Source: BJHL01 sp040378885
Lineage (GTDB): Bacteria > Planctomycetota > Phycisphaerae > Phycisphaerales > UBA1924
Direction: 5' to 3'
DNA: 64,000 bases
Assembly: GCA_046316615.1 (NCBI GenBank)
Contig: JBKDAN010000030.1
Coordinates: 13,484-77,483, forward strand
Shown: positions 1 to 8,926 of the stretch, piece after piece
How the letters are laid out: each line of letters starts with the position of its first letter
Numbering within the stretch: the first letter of the stretch is position 1
Program-made: the position numbers and the translations under genes
Notes under the pieces: model-generated
What the model was told of the DNA's origin: nothing
Database searches by the model: none
The model's input: only the letters and a program-made list of their open reading frames with translations

Positions 1-2
1 TC

Positions 3-263
3 GGAGTCGGGAAGTTGAAGGACTTGGCGCGGCGACTCTCTCACTTTGGAGACCACGAGGTGACGACTCTGCAAGTCGATGCGGGGACTGAGGACGGCGG
101 CGCGGTCGAGATGCTCGACCTTCTGAAGGCAAAGGTCGGGACAGAGTTGGAGATTGCGGATCGGGGCCGCTACATGGATCGTGTGGATTGTCGAAGCAAA
201 CTGATCTACGCCTTCAATCAGAGGAAGACCGAGATCGAACAGCAGTTGCGGGATCGGGACTGA
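3..263 (+). CDS. C-terminal fragment of an unknown protein (5'-truncated)
   Basis: The frame is open to the left edge of the window and ends at a TGA at 261-263, so only about the last 87 residues are visible. A TTG at 15 is the first possible start inside the window, but the frame continues before it, so truncation is more likely. The fragment is hydrophilic and charged and ends in a probable helix. I do not recognise a domain. The next gene starts one base after the stop, which suggests translational coupling. It lies on the left of the tRNA-Leu remnant and is therefore probably part of an integrated element. Confidence 0.5.
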   Translation, partial: GVGKLKDLARRLSHFGDHEVTTLQVDAGTEDGGAVEMLDLLKAKVGTELEIADRGRYMDRVDCRSKLIYAFNQRKTEIEQQLRDRD

Positions 264-264
264 C

Positions 265-810
265 GTGTCGGACCATCTACCACCGCCCAACCTCTTGGAA
301 CGAATCAGCAGGCTCCGCCGCTGGTATCGTGGCTCCACGCTTCGCGGAGGGATCGAGCGATGGCACCCGTTCCTCTTGGGTGTCGCGGCAGGTGCGTTGG
401 CGTGGAAAGCGGGGTTGACCGACACGAATGTTCGGGGGCTTCTCGACAAGGTTCTCTCCGACGCGGTCTCCGTCGCGGCTGTCCTCGCGGGGTTCCAAGC
501 GACGGCGCAATCGGTGATGATGTCCCTGATCGAGTCCCCGGCGTGGGCGTTCTTGAAGAAGGTCAAGCACGACCGGGTACTCGTCAGTTACCACTGGACC
601 GCGATATGGACGCTTCTCGCGTTCGTGGGCGTCTCCCTCGGGTTCTTGGCGCTCGATGCCGTCGGCTACGAAGTCACGAAGTGGACGCGCCTCGTCCCCG
701 CGACTCTCGCCTTGCTCATCGTGTGGGGAGCGGCGGCGAACATCCGGATCATCCGGTTGATGGCCGACCTTCTCCGCAACAAGGACGAACTCGCGAAGCG
801 GGCGGGATAG
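265..810 (+). CDS. small integral membrane protein, unknown function
   Basis: 181 residues with a GTG start one base after the preceding stop. Hydrophobic stretches are visible near residues 37-48 and 68-82 (weak), 112-132 and 143-163, and the last two are clear membrane segments. The ends are basic and hydrophilic. No enzymatic motif is recognised. With its upstream neighbour it forms a tight pair on the left side of the tRNA-Leu remnant. Cargo genes of unknown function at the end of an integrative element fit this picture, but that is inference. Confidence 0.6.
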   Translation: MSDHLPPPNLLERISRLRRWYRGSTLRGGIERWHPFLLGVAAGALAWKAGLTDTNVRGLLDKVLSDAVSVAAVLAGFQATAQSVMMSLIESPAWAFLKKVKHDRVLVSYHWTAIWTLLAFVGVSLGFLALDAVGYEVTKWTRLVPATLALLIVWGAAANIRIIRLMADLLRNKDELAKRAG

Positions 811-1217
811 CCCGTCATCCATCGTTGGGGAATCGGGTGTACGTACACCCGCGAGGGGATCGAAACGGGTCTTTTCGCCCTCTCGCCCCCACGCTCGCGA
901 AGTGAACGTAAACGCCCTATTTCCAGCCTGATTCGCTCGAATCGAGGCATCGGGCCGATGGGCGTGTATCCGCCTTAAAATCCGCAGCCCTTTACCGGGC
1001 GTTCGGGTTCAAGTCCCGACGGGGCCACTTTTCTTTTTTGAGCGGGCGTTCGGCACAAAATCTGCGGAAACCTTGGGCCTTGCTTCGGCAGAACTGATGA
1101 GCTCAGGGAGCCCCATTTTGGCTGCTTGTTCTTGGATCTGCAGTAGAATATTGCTGATGCCACGCGTGCCTGAGAGCCCGAAGTGGGTGACACCGTGGTG
1201 ATCCGAGGAGAGAGAGC
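811..1217. other. intergenic stretch with a perfect palindrome and the element/chromosome junction
   Basis: No convincing gene was found. A perfect 16-base palindrome (GGGTGTACGTACACCC) lies at 835-850. An imperfect hairpin follows at about 851-885, with GAGGG/CCCTC arms. The tRNA-Leu 3' half occupies 974-1027. The rest leads to the Shine-Dalgarno sequence of the gene at 1218. Confidence 0.5.
974..1027 (+). other. 3' half of tRNA-Leu(TAA): probable integrase attachment site
   Basis: The segment reads like a class II tRNA from the anticodon loop onward. The loop CTTAAAA is at 974-980 and contains TAA. The 3' strand of the anticodon stem, TCCGC, is at 981-985. A variable arm GCCC/GGGC is at 987-1000. 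The T stem and loop TCGGG-TTCAAGT-CCCGA is at 1003-1019. The 3' acceptor strand CGGGGCC is at 1020-1026, with discriminator A at 1027 and no encoded CCA. The 5' half is absent: bases 969-973 (TCCGC) cannot pair with the anticodon stem, and no GGCCCCG acceptor strand lies upstream. A 3' half breaking at the anticodon loop is the usual scar of tyrosine-integrase insertion. The polarity places the element to the left. Confidence 0.75.
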
Positions 1218-2243
1218 ATGTCGAACCGTTCTGTTGTTGGGGCTGCGCTTGCAGCCCTGTCGGCCGCTTTTGGGGCTACCGCTCCGTATGCCCACGCTGA
1301 GATCACGATTCCCACGGTGTTCGTTGGTGACGCCGGCAACGCGGGCGGTCCGGGTTTCGGTGCGTTCGGCGCGGTTTCATACACGTATCGCGTCGGCACG
1401 TATGAGGTCACAGCCGGTCAATACGCCGCGTTCCTCAATGCTGTTGCGAGGACAGACGACAACAACTTGTACAACCCGAGCATGGCAGACATCGGCTCCG
1501 CCGTGGGCTGCGGCATTTCGCGGAGCGGTTCGAGCGGCAGCTTCTCGTACACGGTTCACCCGGACTTCGTGAACCGCCCGGTCAACTACGTCTCGTTCTG
1601 GGACGCCACGCGGTTCGCCAACTGGATGCACAACGGCCAGCCCACCGGTCTACAGACCGCGAGCACGACAGAAGACGGTGCGTACACACTGACCCCCGCT
1701 GGCATCGCCGCGAACACGATCACGCGCAACGCCACGTGGCAATGGGCCGTCGCGAGCAACAACGAGTGGCACAAGGCGGCTTATTACCGTGGTGGCGGCA
1801 CGAACGCCGGCTACTGGACATATGCCACGCAGAGCAACACTCAGCCTGGGCGCGATCCGAACGATGTGTCGGGCAACAACGCCAACTGGCGTCCGGTGCC
1901 GCTGCTGCCTGGTCAGCCACTACAGGTCCTGCCACCGTACTTCACGACTCCCGTCGGGCTTTTCCAGAACTCGGAAAGCGCGTACGGCACGTTTGACCAA
2001 GGCGGTAATGTGTCAGAGTGGACTGACACCGTGCTTCCGACCGTATCGACGGCGACGCGCCTTGTGCGCGGCGGCGCGTTCTTCAACGATGCTGGCTCGA
2101 TGCGCTCGAATGTACTGGGGAACAACTTTCCGACGGATGAAGCGGCGGGCACCGGCTTCCGCATGACGCAGATTCCTGCGCCGTCTGCTGCCATGCTCTT
2201 TGGCCTGACCACACTGACAATCGCGCGCCGTCGTCGACGCTGA
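1218..2243 (+). CDS. secreted formylglycine-enzyme-like (SUMF1/FGE fold) protein with PEP-CTERM-like tail
   Basis: 341 residues. The start is supported by AGGAGAG just upstream. Residues 1-27 form a signal peptide ending near AHA. Residues about 50-325 carry formylglycine-generating-enzyme family motifs in order: YEVTAGQYAAFLNAV, VNYVSFWDATRFANWM, a WQWAVASNNEWHKAAYY block, FDQGGNVSEWTDT, a VRGGAFF block and GFRM. The C-terminus is a short PxPS motif, a hydrophobic stretch (AAMLFGLTTLTIA) and five arginines, as in PEP-CTERM-type sorting signals. It is therefore probably exported and then processed or anchored at the envelope. Many secreted members of this fold are not sulfatase activators, so no reaction is assigned. 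Confidence 0.85.
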   Translation: MSNRSVVGAALAALSAAFGATAPYAHAEITIPTVFVGDAGNAGGPGFGAFGAVSYTYRVGTYEVTAGQYAAFLNAVARTDDNNLYNPSMADIGSAVGCGISRSGSSGSFSYTVHPDFVNRPVNYVSFWDATRFANWMHNGQPTGLQTASTTEDGAYTLTPAGIAANTITRNATWQWAVASNNEWHKAAYYRGGGTNAGYWTYATQSNTQPGRDPNDVSGNNANWRPVPLLPGQPLQVLPPYFTTPVGLFQNSESAYGTFDQGGNVSEWTDTVLPTVSTATRLVRGGAFFNDAGSMRSNVLGNNFPTDEAAGTGFRMTQIPAPSAAMLFGLTTLTIARRRRR

Positions 2244-2272
2244 GCCTCGGTAGTGTTGCACATGGAAACGAC

Positions 2273-2317
2273 GACAAGCCCCACGCCGATCGGTGTAGGG
2301 TCGGTGTGGGGCTTGTC
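2273..2317. terminator. bidirectional hairpin terminator between convergent genes
   Basis: The arms GACAAGCCCCACGCCGA (2273-2289) and 2301-2317 pair over 17 bases with one mismatch and an 11-base loop. The hairpin sits between the convergent ends of the FGE-like gene and cinA. Confidence 0.7.
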
Positions 2318-2346
2318 ACGCGCGGCAGCGTGTATTCAACGCGCCA

Positions 2347-3639
2347 TCAGTGCGATTCGCGGAGCATCTTCACGCCTGGCAGGCCTGCGAGCTTCTGCCA
2401 GAGCATCGCCAACGCGGTTTTGGCTGACCATTCGCGGATGTTCTGGCGATCGCCCAGCATCTTGAAGGCACGCACATCGACTTCATCGTCGCCACGTGAT
2501 GCGCGAGCGATGTAGACAAGACCGACCGGCTTCTCAGCAGTACCACCATCAGGACCGGCGATGCCGGTGATCGCAAGCGTGTGATCGCACGCCAGCGTTT
2601 GCAGGCCCCCGAGGGCCATAGCCCGCGCGGTCTCACGACTCACTGCGCCGGGCCCATCGCTTGCGAAATGCGCGGCATCGACATGAGCAAGTGCTGACTT
2701 GAGTTGATTGGTGTACGTCACCAGACCACCGATAAACGCGGCGCTGCTGCCCGGCACATCCGTGAGGTACGCGCCCAGCAGTCCGCCCGTGCAGCTTTCA
2801 ACCGTACCGAGCGTCTGGCCGCTCGCTCGCAACTGTCCGACCACCACGCTCGCGAGCGTGTCACGCCCGCCGCCGAAGATGTATGCCCCTGCAACATCGC
2901 GGCACTTTGCCTCGACGCCATCAAGCAATGTATCAACCTCGATGGCGCTGAGCGGGCCCTCGTAGCGCATGCGAATGCTGACGACTCCCCCACTGGCAGT
3001 CGTGCCGACCAGCGGATTCGCATCACGCTTCATCAGGTCGCCTAGTCGCGTCGCAAGATCACTCTCGGCGATGCCAAACGTGTGGAGCACACGCGTGCGC
3101 ACCACGCGCCCCTGCGGCAAGCGCAGTCGCGTCGCCACACTTTGTTCGAACATCGGCACCAACTCCTTGGGCGGCCCGGGCAGACAGAACACGTCACATG
3201 ACCCGATACGGCCAGCCAATCCCGGCGCGGTGCCGTGCAGATTCTGCAGCGCAAGCCCCTGCGTCGGACGAAGCGCCTGCAGCCTGTTGTTCGCACTCAT
3301 CACCCGACCGCGCGACGTGTACCACGCCTCCACCTGCGATAGCGCGATGGGGTCTTCAATCAGCGTGTCGCCCATAGCTTGCGCCAGCGCGTCACGCGTC
3401 AAGTCATCCTGCGTCGGTCCCAGTCCCCCCGAGCACACAATCACGTCCACCGTTCCCGCCAGCCGCTTGAACGCCGCCACGTGCGCCGCCAGATCATCCG
3501 GCACCGTCACATGCTCGACCGGCACAATACCCATCGCCACCAGCCGCTCGCTGATCCACTTGCTGTTGGTATCGAGCGTCTGACCGAGCGTCAGTTCGTC
3601 ACCAACGGACACAACAGCGGCGGTAGCGTGGTACGACAT
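2347..3639 (-). CDS. cinA: CinA-like protein (MoCF-fold domain plus nicotinamide-nucleotide amidase domain)
   Basis: 430 residues, the usual length for the two-domain family. The N-terminal part (about 1-170) is the molybdopterin-binding-like COG1058 domain, with VSVGDEL, LGQTLDTNS and CSGGLGPTQDDLTRD. The C-terminal part (about 265-420) is the CinA amidase domain, with TVESCTGGLLGAYLTDVPGS, GGLVTYTN, ITGIAGPDGG and KPVGLVYIA. Family members deamidate nicotinamide mononucleotide in pyridine-nucleotide salvage and may hydrolyse ADP-ribose. It is a single gene transcribed towards the terminator at 2273-2317. Confidence 0.93.
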   Translation of the reverse strand: MSYHATAAVVSVGDELTLGQTLDTNSKWISERLVAMGIVPVEHVTVPDDLAAHVAAFKRLAGTVDVIVCSGGLGPTQDDLTRDALAQAMGDTLIEDPIALSQVEAWYTSRGRVMSANNRLQALRPTQGLALQNLHGTAPGLAGRIGSCDVFCLPGPPKELVPMFEQSVATRLRLPQGRVVRTRVLHTFGIAESDLATRLGDLMKRDANPLVGTTASGGVVSIRMRYEGPLSAIEVDTLLDGVEAKCRDVAGAYIFGGGRDTLASVVVGQLRASGQTLGTVESCTGGLLGAYLTDVPGSSAAFIGGLVTYTNQLKSALAHVDAAHFASDGPGAVSRETARAMALGGLQTLACDHTLAITGIAGPDGGTAEKPVGLVYIARASRGDDEVDVRAFKMLGDRQNIREWSAKTALAMLWQKLAGLPGVKMLRESH

Positions 3640-3747
3640 GCGATCAAAGTCTCCCTCGCCGCGTAAGCATCACTGCGCAACCCGGCAGCGATGGTACCTC
3701 CCGCGTGAGCGAAGGCGATTCGCAAAGCCCCGCGGTTTGGATGTTGA

Positions 3748-5694
3748 TTACGTCGTGAGCGGCAGCGTGAGGGTGAACTCCGCTCCGCCAGTATGACCGG
3801 TGAGCGCGAGACTGCCGCCCAACTGCTCCGCCAAGGCTCTGCATAGCGCCAGCCCCAAGCCCAACCCCGGCACGGAGCCGTGAGCATGGGCCGCGCCGCG
3901 CGTGAACGCCTTGAAGATCGCCGCTCGCTCCTTGACGGGTACACCCGGACCAAAGTCACGCACGCGGATCCGTAAATCGCGGTGCTCCACTTCCACCACG
4001 CACACCACGCGCTTGTCTGAAGCGTCCTTCGCATACTTGCACGCGTTCTCAACCAGATTCAGCAAGACACGTTGCACACGATTCACGTCCGTTCGCAAGC
4101 GTCGCTGCCGAACAACATTGTCCAGCCCCTGCAGTTCCAGCGACATGCCGCTCGCTGCAGCATGAGACACAAGACCAGACAACAAGCCGTCAAGCATCTC
4201 ACCAACGGTGGACTCATCCAGCTGCGGCTGCGATGTTCCCCGTCCCAGCCGTGCGTAATCGAGCACACTCTCCACAATGCGAGCCAGCCGACCCGACTCG
4301 TCGTAGAGCGTGCGTGCATACTCGCGCTGCGCTTCCTGGCTGCTCACCATGCCGTCCGCCAACATCTGCGAGTACATGCGGAATGTCGTGAGTGGCGTTC
4401 GCAGTTCATGGGTCACGGCGGACACAAAGCGGCCGCGTCGTTCCGCCAGTTGCGTCGCGCCGCGCGCCACAAACACCAGCCCCACAACCGCCGCCAGCAC
4501 CACCAGCCATGTCGCCAGCAACGCACTGCGCAATGGCGACCACAGCGGCACGCGCGTCCCGTCCACACGCTGCACCACCAACTCCGCCGGCACATTGGCG
4601 AGCATTCGTCCGACGGTCTCTACAGGCAGTACATCCACAGGCTCCAACACAGGTTCGAGCGTTGCTTGAGGCAAGAGCTCGCGTGCAGATCCCATCACCT
4701 GCTCGCGCAGCACAGGCCAGTTCACCCAAAATCCCTGCTCCACACGCAAGCTTCCCACCGCAACCTCGCGAACGAAAACCAGTTCAGGCTCCTCGCGTGG
4801 CCCAGGCAGCCAGCGTGCGACAAACTCGCCCAGTCGCACAGCAGGAGCGCTCTGCACAACTGGGTTCGCGCCAAACATCGCTTCTCCCGCCGCGTCTTGC
4901 TCCGCAATAACTGAGTCCTGCGACTTGCCGGCACTGAACAACATCACATCGCCGCGCTTCGCAGCCTCCTCGGTCGCAGCTCCCGGCGCAGCAGCCGGAG
5001 GCGTCACCACATTCGCCGCCTGCGACGCCACGCTTCGTCGCTGCTGGTAATCAGCGAACTTGTCATCCAACTTCGCCTCCGCCCGTTCCATGGCTCTTGC
5101 CGGCTGCTCACTCGCGCCACCCGCGATCCTGCTGCGTGGCTTGAGTGCATCCTCCTGCTTCTGCGCCTGCTTGCTCGCACTCGCAAACATCTCTCGCAGT
5201 TGTTCCACCGCGCCGTGCGCCGCCTGTGTGTCATACGCGGTCACATACACGCCCGTCGCAACCTGCTTCATCCATGCCTCGGGCGTTTGCGGGCTGGTCA
5301 CCTCACCGCCCGAGCTTCGCTGAAAATACGCGCGAATCAATGGATCAGTCGTTGTCAGCAGCGGGCTGGGCACCAGCACGTCATCGGGCGTCGCCGGCTC
5401 TTCCAGACTTCGCATCGCCCGATCTGCCGGGTAGAAGCTCTGATACTCAAAATAAGGCCGCGCCGCCTCTCGCGCGATGATCGGGGTCAAGGCGCTGTCC
5501 ATGCGCCACAGTGCAAGTCGCAGCGATTCTGAGAATGCTGCCTCACGTCGCGCCACGCGCTCGCGTTCTTCGAGCCGCAACGCCTGCCATGTGATCCACC
5601 CCAGCGCCGCGATGACCAGCGCAACGCCCACAACGACCAATCGCGTCCAGCGTGGACTTGGCTCGGCCATCACATCAGCAGTGCGAACATTCAC
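3748..5694 (-). CDS. two-component sensor histidine kinase
   Basis: 648 residues. One membrane segment lies at about 18-36 and a second at about 388-408. Between them is a long extracytoplasmic region rich in Ala, Glu and Gln with no recognised sensor domain. The kinase follows: the HisKA H-box SAVTHELRTPLTTF at about 427-440, the N-box LLNLVENACKYAKD, the G1 box RDFGPGVP and the G2 box GLGLGLALCRAL. Its start overlaps the stop of the response regulator by four bases (ATGA), so the two are co-translated and almost certainly cognate partners. The signal is unknown. Confidence 0.92.
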   Translation of the reverse strand: MNVRTADVMAEPSPRWTRLVVVGVALVIAALGWITWQALRLEERERVARREAAFSESLRLALWRMDSALTPIIAREAARPYFEYQSFYPADRAMRSLEEPATPDDVLVPSPLLTTTDPLIRAYFQRSSGGEVTSPQTPEAWMKQVATGVYVTAYDTQAAHGAVEQLREMFASASKQAQKQEDALKPRSRIAGGASEQPARAMERAEAKLDDKFADYQQRRSVASQAANVVTPPAAAPGAATEEAAKRGDVMLFSAGKSQDSVIAEQDAAGEAMFGANPVVQSAPAVRLGEFVARWLPGPREEPELVFVREVAVGSLRVEQGFWVNWPVLREQVMGSARELLPQATLEPVLEPVDVLPVETVGRMLANVPAELVVQRVDGTRVPLWSPLRSALLATWLVVLAAVVGLVFVARGATQLAERRGRFVSAVTHELRTPLTTFRMYSQMLADGMVSSQEAQREYARTLYDESGRLARIVESVLDYARLGRGTSQPQLDESTVGEMLDGLLSGLVSHAAASGMSLELQGLDNVVRQRRLRTDVNRVQRVLLNLVENACKYAKDASDKRVVCVVEVEHRDLRIRVRDFGPGVPVKERAAIFKAFTRGAAHAHGSVPGLGLGLALCRALAEQLGGSLALTGHTGGAEFTLTLPLTT

Positions 5695-6404
5695 GACGCC
5701 TGTTCTCCCTGGGCATCCGCCGCAAGCATGTACCCCTTCCCGCGCACAGTCACAATCACTTGCGGATCGTTCGCATCATCGTGCAGCAATTCACGCAGTC
5801 GCGCGATGGCCATATCCACCGTGCGCGTCTGCATGCCGCGCGGATCAATGCCCCACACTCGTTGCAGCAGTTCATCGCGCGAAACCGCACGCCCGCGATT
5901 GCTCGCCAGGTACGAAAGCACTTCGCATTCCTTCTCACTCAGCACGCCCGCACCACCGACGTATCGAACTTCACGCCGTTCAAAATCAATCGAACGTCCG
6001 TGCAACTCCAGCTTCGTGACCAGCCGCGGACGCTCGGGACTGCGCCGCAGCACAGCCTCGACGCGCGCCATCAGTTCCGTCACCGAAAATGGTTTCACGA
6101 CATAATCGTCGGCGCCGGTCTTGAGTCCGCGCACCCGATCGTGCTCCTCTCCCTTCGCGGTCAGGATGATCACGGGCAGCGTCGGCTTGCTGTGGCGCAG
6201 CTGTGTCAACACGGCGATGCCATCCATCTTCGGCATCAGCAGATCAAGCAGCACCAGGTCCACATCACGAGACACCGCTGCGTCCAGCCCCGCCTGACCG
6301 TCCCCCGCCTCACAGGTTTCGTATCCCGCGAACTTCAGACAATCACACAGACCGCGACGGATCGCCGCGTCATCCTCGACAACCAGAATCTGGGCACGCG
6401 GCAT
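5691..6404 (-). CDS. OmpR-family response regulator
   Basis: 237 residues from the ATG at 6404, which is preceded by AGGAG at good spacing. An in-frame upstream extension to 6458 is unlikely. The receiver domain (1-120) has the acidic pair VVEDD, the phospho-acceptor in LVLLDLLMPKMDG, the switch Thr in VIILTAKGEE and the Lys in YVVKPFSV. A winged-helix DNA-binding domain follows, with ERREV, LSEKECEVLSYLA, RGRAVSRDELLQRVWG and VTVRGKGYML. It is the first gene of the pair with the histidine kinase. Confidence 0.95.
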   Translation of the reverse strand: MPRAQILVVEDDAAIRRGLCDCLKFAGYETCEAGDGQAGLDAAVSRDVDLVLLDLLMPKMDGIAVLTQLRHSKPTLPVIILTAKGEEHDRVRGLKTGADDYVVKPFSVTELMARVEAVLRRSPERPRLVTKLELHGRSIDFERREVRYVGGAGVLSEKECEVLSYLASNRGRAVSRDELLQRVWGIDPRGMQTRTVDMAIARLRELLHDDANDPQVIVTVRGKGYMLAADAQGEQAS

Positions 6405-6554
6405 AGTCACTCCTGCGTGCACGAGGTCGCACGCTCTTTCCCCTTCATCATTCGGCATCTGACCCCCTGCTGCTGCATGCAGTTCCCGCCAGGGCCCGCA
6501 AACTGCGTCACAAGTTTGTCACCGCGGCACCCGGGCTGGCAACTAAACTTCCCC

Positions 6555-8135
6555 ATGGCTTCTACCGCTACCCCCGCTCCCGCGATCGAACCCAAGCCTT
6601 TGCAGCTGCGCATCAAGCCCGGCTTCGCGTGGCACGATGTCCTCTCCAAGGCGGTGCAGGTCGCGCCCGAAGCGTTCTCGGATCAAGGCCACTTTCTCAA
6701 CCTCATCGAGGGTTCGTGGGGCACGCCCGGCCACCCACGTTCCATCGCGTCACCCATCGACGGTTCCATCATCGGCAAGCTGCCGATGATCGACCTGCCC
6801 GACGGCTTGCGCGCCGTCCGCGCCGCCGCCAAAGAAGGCAAGGCTTGGGCGAAAGTCTCTCTCGACGAACGCAAGAGCCGCGTCCGCGCAACCGTTGATG
6901 AGATGCGAACCAATCGAGAGTTGCTGGGCCAACTGCTCATGTGGGAAATCGGCAAGCCCTGGCACCTCGCACTTGCAGATGCGGATCGCTGCATCGAAGG
7001 CGTAGCGTGGTATGTTGACAACATCGACGGCATGATCGCCGGTCGCACACCGTTGGGCCTCGTGTCCAACATCGCAAGCTGGAACTATCCGCTCAGTGTG
7101 CTCCAGCATGCCGTGCTCGTGCAGATCCTGTGCGGGAATGCGAGCATCGCCAAGGCCCCCACCGACGGCGGCGGCACCGCCCTCGCTGTCAGCATGGCTA
7201 TCGCCCGCCGTCACGGTCTGCCCGTGAGCTTTGTGAGCGGCAGCGGCGGCACACTGAGCGACGCACTCGTGCGCAATGATCACGTGGACTGCCTCAGCTT
7301 TGTCGGCGGTCGCAGCAACGGACGCGACGTGGCGAGCGCGCTGGTCGATACAGGCAAGCGCCACATGCTCGAGATGGAAGGTGTCAACGCATACGGCGTG
7401 TGGGAGTTCAGCCAGTGGGACCTGCTCGCGAAACAGCTCAAGAAGGGGTTTGAGTACGGCAAGCAGCGCTGCACTGCCTACCCGCGCTTTGTCGTGCAAC
7501 GTTCGCTGCTGCCCAAGTTCCTCGATATGTACTTTGGCGTGGTCAAGAGCGTCAAGTTCGGTCATCCCGCACTCGTCGCGAACGATAACGACCCGCTGCC
7601 ACAGTACGAATTTGGCCCGATGATCAACGCCAAGAAAGTCGAAGAGCTCAAGAGCTTGTGGAGCGAAGCCATCGGCGCGGGTGGCGTGCCCCTTTACCAA
7701 GGTGAGGTCGACGCCCGCGCCTTCCTGCCGGGTCAGGACATCAGCGCATACTTCGCTCCGGCGACTTTGCTCAACATTCCCCGTAGCTGCAAGCTCTACT
7801 TCAACGAGCCCTTTGGTCCGCTCGATCTCATCGTGACAGTCGATCGCATTGAAGAACTCGTCGCCGAAATGAACGTCAGCAATGGCAACCTCGTCAGCAG
7901 CCTCGCGACCGATGACGAAGTCATCGCCAAGCGTCTGCAAGGCGAAGTGCGGGCGTTCAAGTTCGGACACAACGTCGTTCGCAGTCGTGGCGACCGCGAA
8001 GAACTCTTCGGCGGCCTGGGCCAGAGCTGGAAGGGCTGCTTTGTGGGCGGCAGTCTGCTCGCCCGCAGCCTCACACGCGGCGAAGGCGATGACAAGCTGC
8101 CGGGTGTCTTCCCCACGGGCACGCGTCTGCCTTAA
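6555..8135 (+). CDS. aldehyde dehydrogenase family protein
   Basis: 526 residues from the ATG at 6555. The frame is open upstream, but that part is antisense to the response regulator. The fold motifs of NAD(P)-dependent aldehyde dehydrogenases are present: an NIASWNYPL block, a GNASIAKAP block, FVSGSGGTLSDALV, the general-base Glu in LEMEGVNAYG (about 273) and the catalytic Cys in KQRCTAYPRF (residue 306). FNEPFGP and the C-terminal contacts follow. The motifs diverge from the classic LELGGK and GQ-x-C forms, so the substrate is not predicted. There is no Shine-Dalgarno sequence, but TAAACT ends five bases before ATG, so this may be a leaderless transcript. Its stop overlaps the convergent birA stop by four bases. 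Confidence 0.88.
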   Translation: MASTATPAPAIEPKPLQLRIKPGFAWHDVLSKAVQVAPEAFSDQGHFLNLIEGSWGTPGHPRSIASPIDGSIIGKLPMIDLPDGLRAVRAAAKEGKAWAKVSLDERKSRVRATVDEMRTNRELLGQLLMWEIGKPWHLALADADRCIEGVAWYVDNIDGMIAGRTPLGLVSNIASWNYPLSVLQHAVLVQILCGNASIAKAPTDGGGTALAVSMAIARRHGLPVSFVSGSGGTLSDALVRNDHVDCLSFVGGRSNGRDVASALVDTGKRHMLEMEGVNAYGVWEFSQWDLLAKQLKKGFEYGKQRCTAYPRFVVQRSLLPKFLDMYFGVVKSVKFGHPALVANDNDPLPQYEFGPMINAKKVEELKSLWSEAIGAGGVPLYQGEVDARAFLPGQDISAYFAPATLLNIPRSCKLYFNEPFGPLDLIVTVDRIEELVAEMNVSNGNLVSSLATDDEVIAKRLQGEVRAFKFGHNVVRSRGDREELFGGLGQSWKGCFVGGSLLARSLTRGEGDDKLPGVFPTGTRLP

Positions 8136-8926
8136 TCGCCCTCGTGCACCATCGACGTCGAAAGAGCAGGCAACCGCACTAACTCGCCACTCTCGCTGCG
8201 CACGATGATCTCGCTCGTCGGCTCGATGCCAACCACGATCCCCCGCACCCGCCGCCCATCATGCTCGAAGGTCTGCGTCGTCCCTGCGAGAGCATCCGCC
8301 TCTCTCCATAGCGAGAGTGCGTCGCTGCGACTCATCGCGAAGATCTGCGTCCACGTCGCAATCAGTTCTCGCGCTGCTTCGAACATCGTTGCGCCACTTC
8401 CGAGCAACCGAAGTGAAGTCGCACGCTCTTGCAGCGACTGCTCCCACTCTGCTTGCTCATGAGTCACGTTCAAGCCGATACCGACGAAGTACAGCCCGCC
8501 CTGCCTCTCGACGAGCACACCCGCAAGCTTCTTTCGCGTGTCCTCTCGAAGCACCACGTCGTTGGGCCAACGCACACCAAGCGGCACCTGGGTCAATCGC
8601 CTGGCAGCCAGCAGAGCGGCCAAGCCCGCTCGCAGTGGCACTTCACTTGCATCGCACTGGGCAGCATCCAGCACGAATGTCGCAGCGACACCTTTGCCCG
8701 GAGCATGCCGCCACGTGCGTCCCAGCCGCCCACGCCCCGCATGCTGCGCAAGCGCCAGTACCATCAATCCGCCGCGCCCCTCGCACAGAGCCTTCGCCTC
8801 ATCTTGCGTGCTGCCGACTTCTGCCCGCACAACAACGCGATCGACAATCGCGCCACGAGACCACGCGCCCGCCGCGAGCACGCATGCTTCTTGCAGCAAC
8901 AGCGACTCACGAGCGAGATCGGTCAT
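8132..8926 (-). CDS. birA: biotin--[acetyl-CoA-carboxylase] ligase
   Basis: 264 residues, the length of a ligase without the N-terminal DNA-binding domain, so it is probably not a repressor. Ligase motifs are visible: GSTQDEAK, AQHAGRGRLGRTW (biotinyl-adenylate loop), VRWPNDV, KKLAGVLVE and VGIGLNV. It attaches biotin to the carrier protein of acetyl-CoA carboxylase. Its start overlaps the nadC stop by four bases (ATGA), so it is translated from a nadC-birA message. Confidence 0.93.
   Translation of the reverse strand: MTDLARESLLLQEACVLAAGAWSRGAIVDRVVVRAEVGSTQDEAKALCEGRGGLMVLALAQHAGRGRLGRTWRHAPGKGVAATFVLDAAQCDASEVPLRAGLAALLAARRLTQVPLGVRWPNDVVLREDTRKKLAGVLVERQGGLYFVGIGLNVTHEQAEWEQSLQERATSLRLLGSGATMFEAARELIATWTQIFAMSRSDALSLWREADALAGTTQTFEHDGRRVRGIVVGIEPTSEIIVRSESGELVRLPALSTSMVHEGD

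Noticed and set aside
820..980. A tRNA-Leu(UAA) group I intron, as found in cyanobacteria, with 974-1027 as the 3' exon
   Set aside because: No 5' exon with a GGCCCCG acceptor strand lies upstream, the base before the 3' exon is not the expected G, and conserved group I core elements were not seen.
5652..6554. A 300-residue N-terminal extension of the aldehyde dehydrogenase
   Set aside because: The frame is open but is antisense to the response regulator and has the Arg/His-rich composition of a shadow frame. The family domain starts at 6555.
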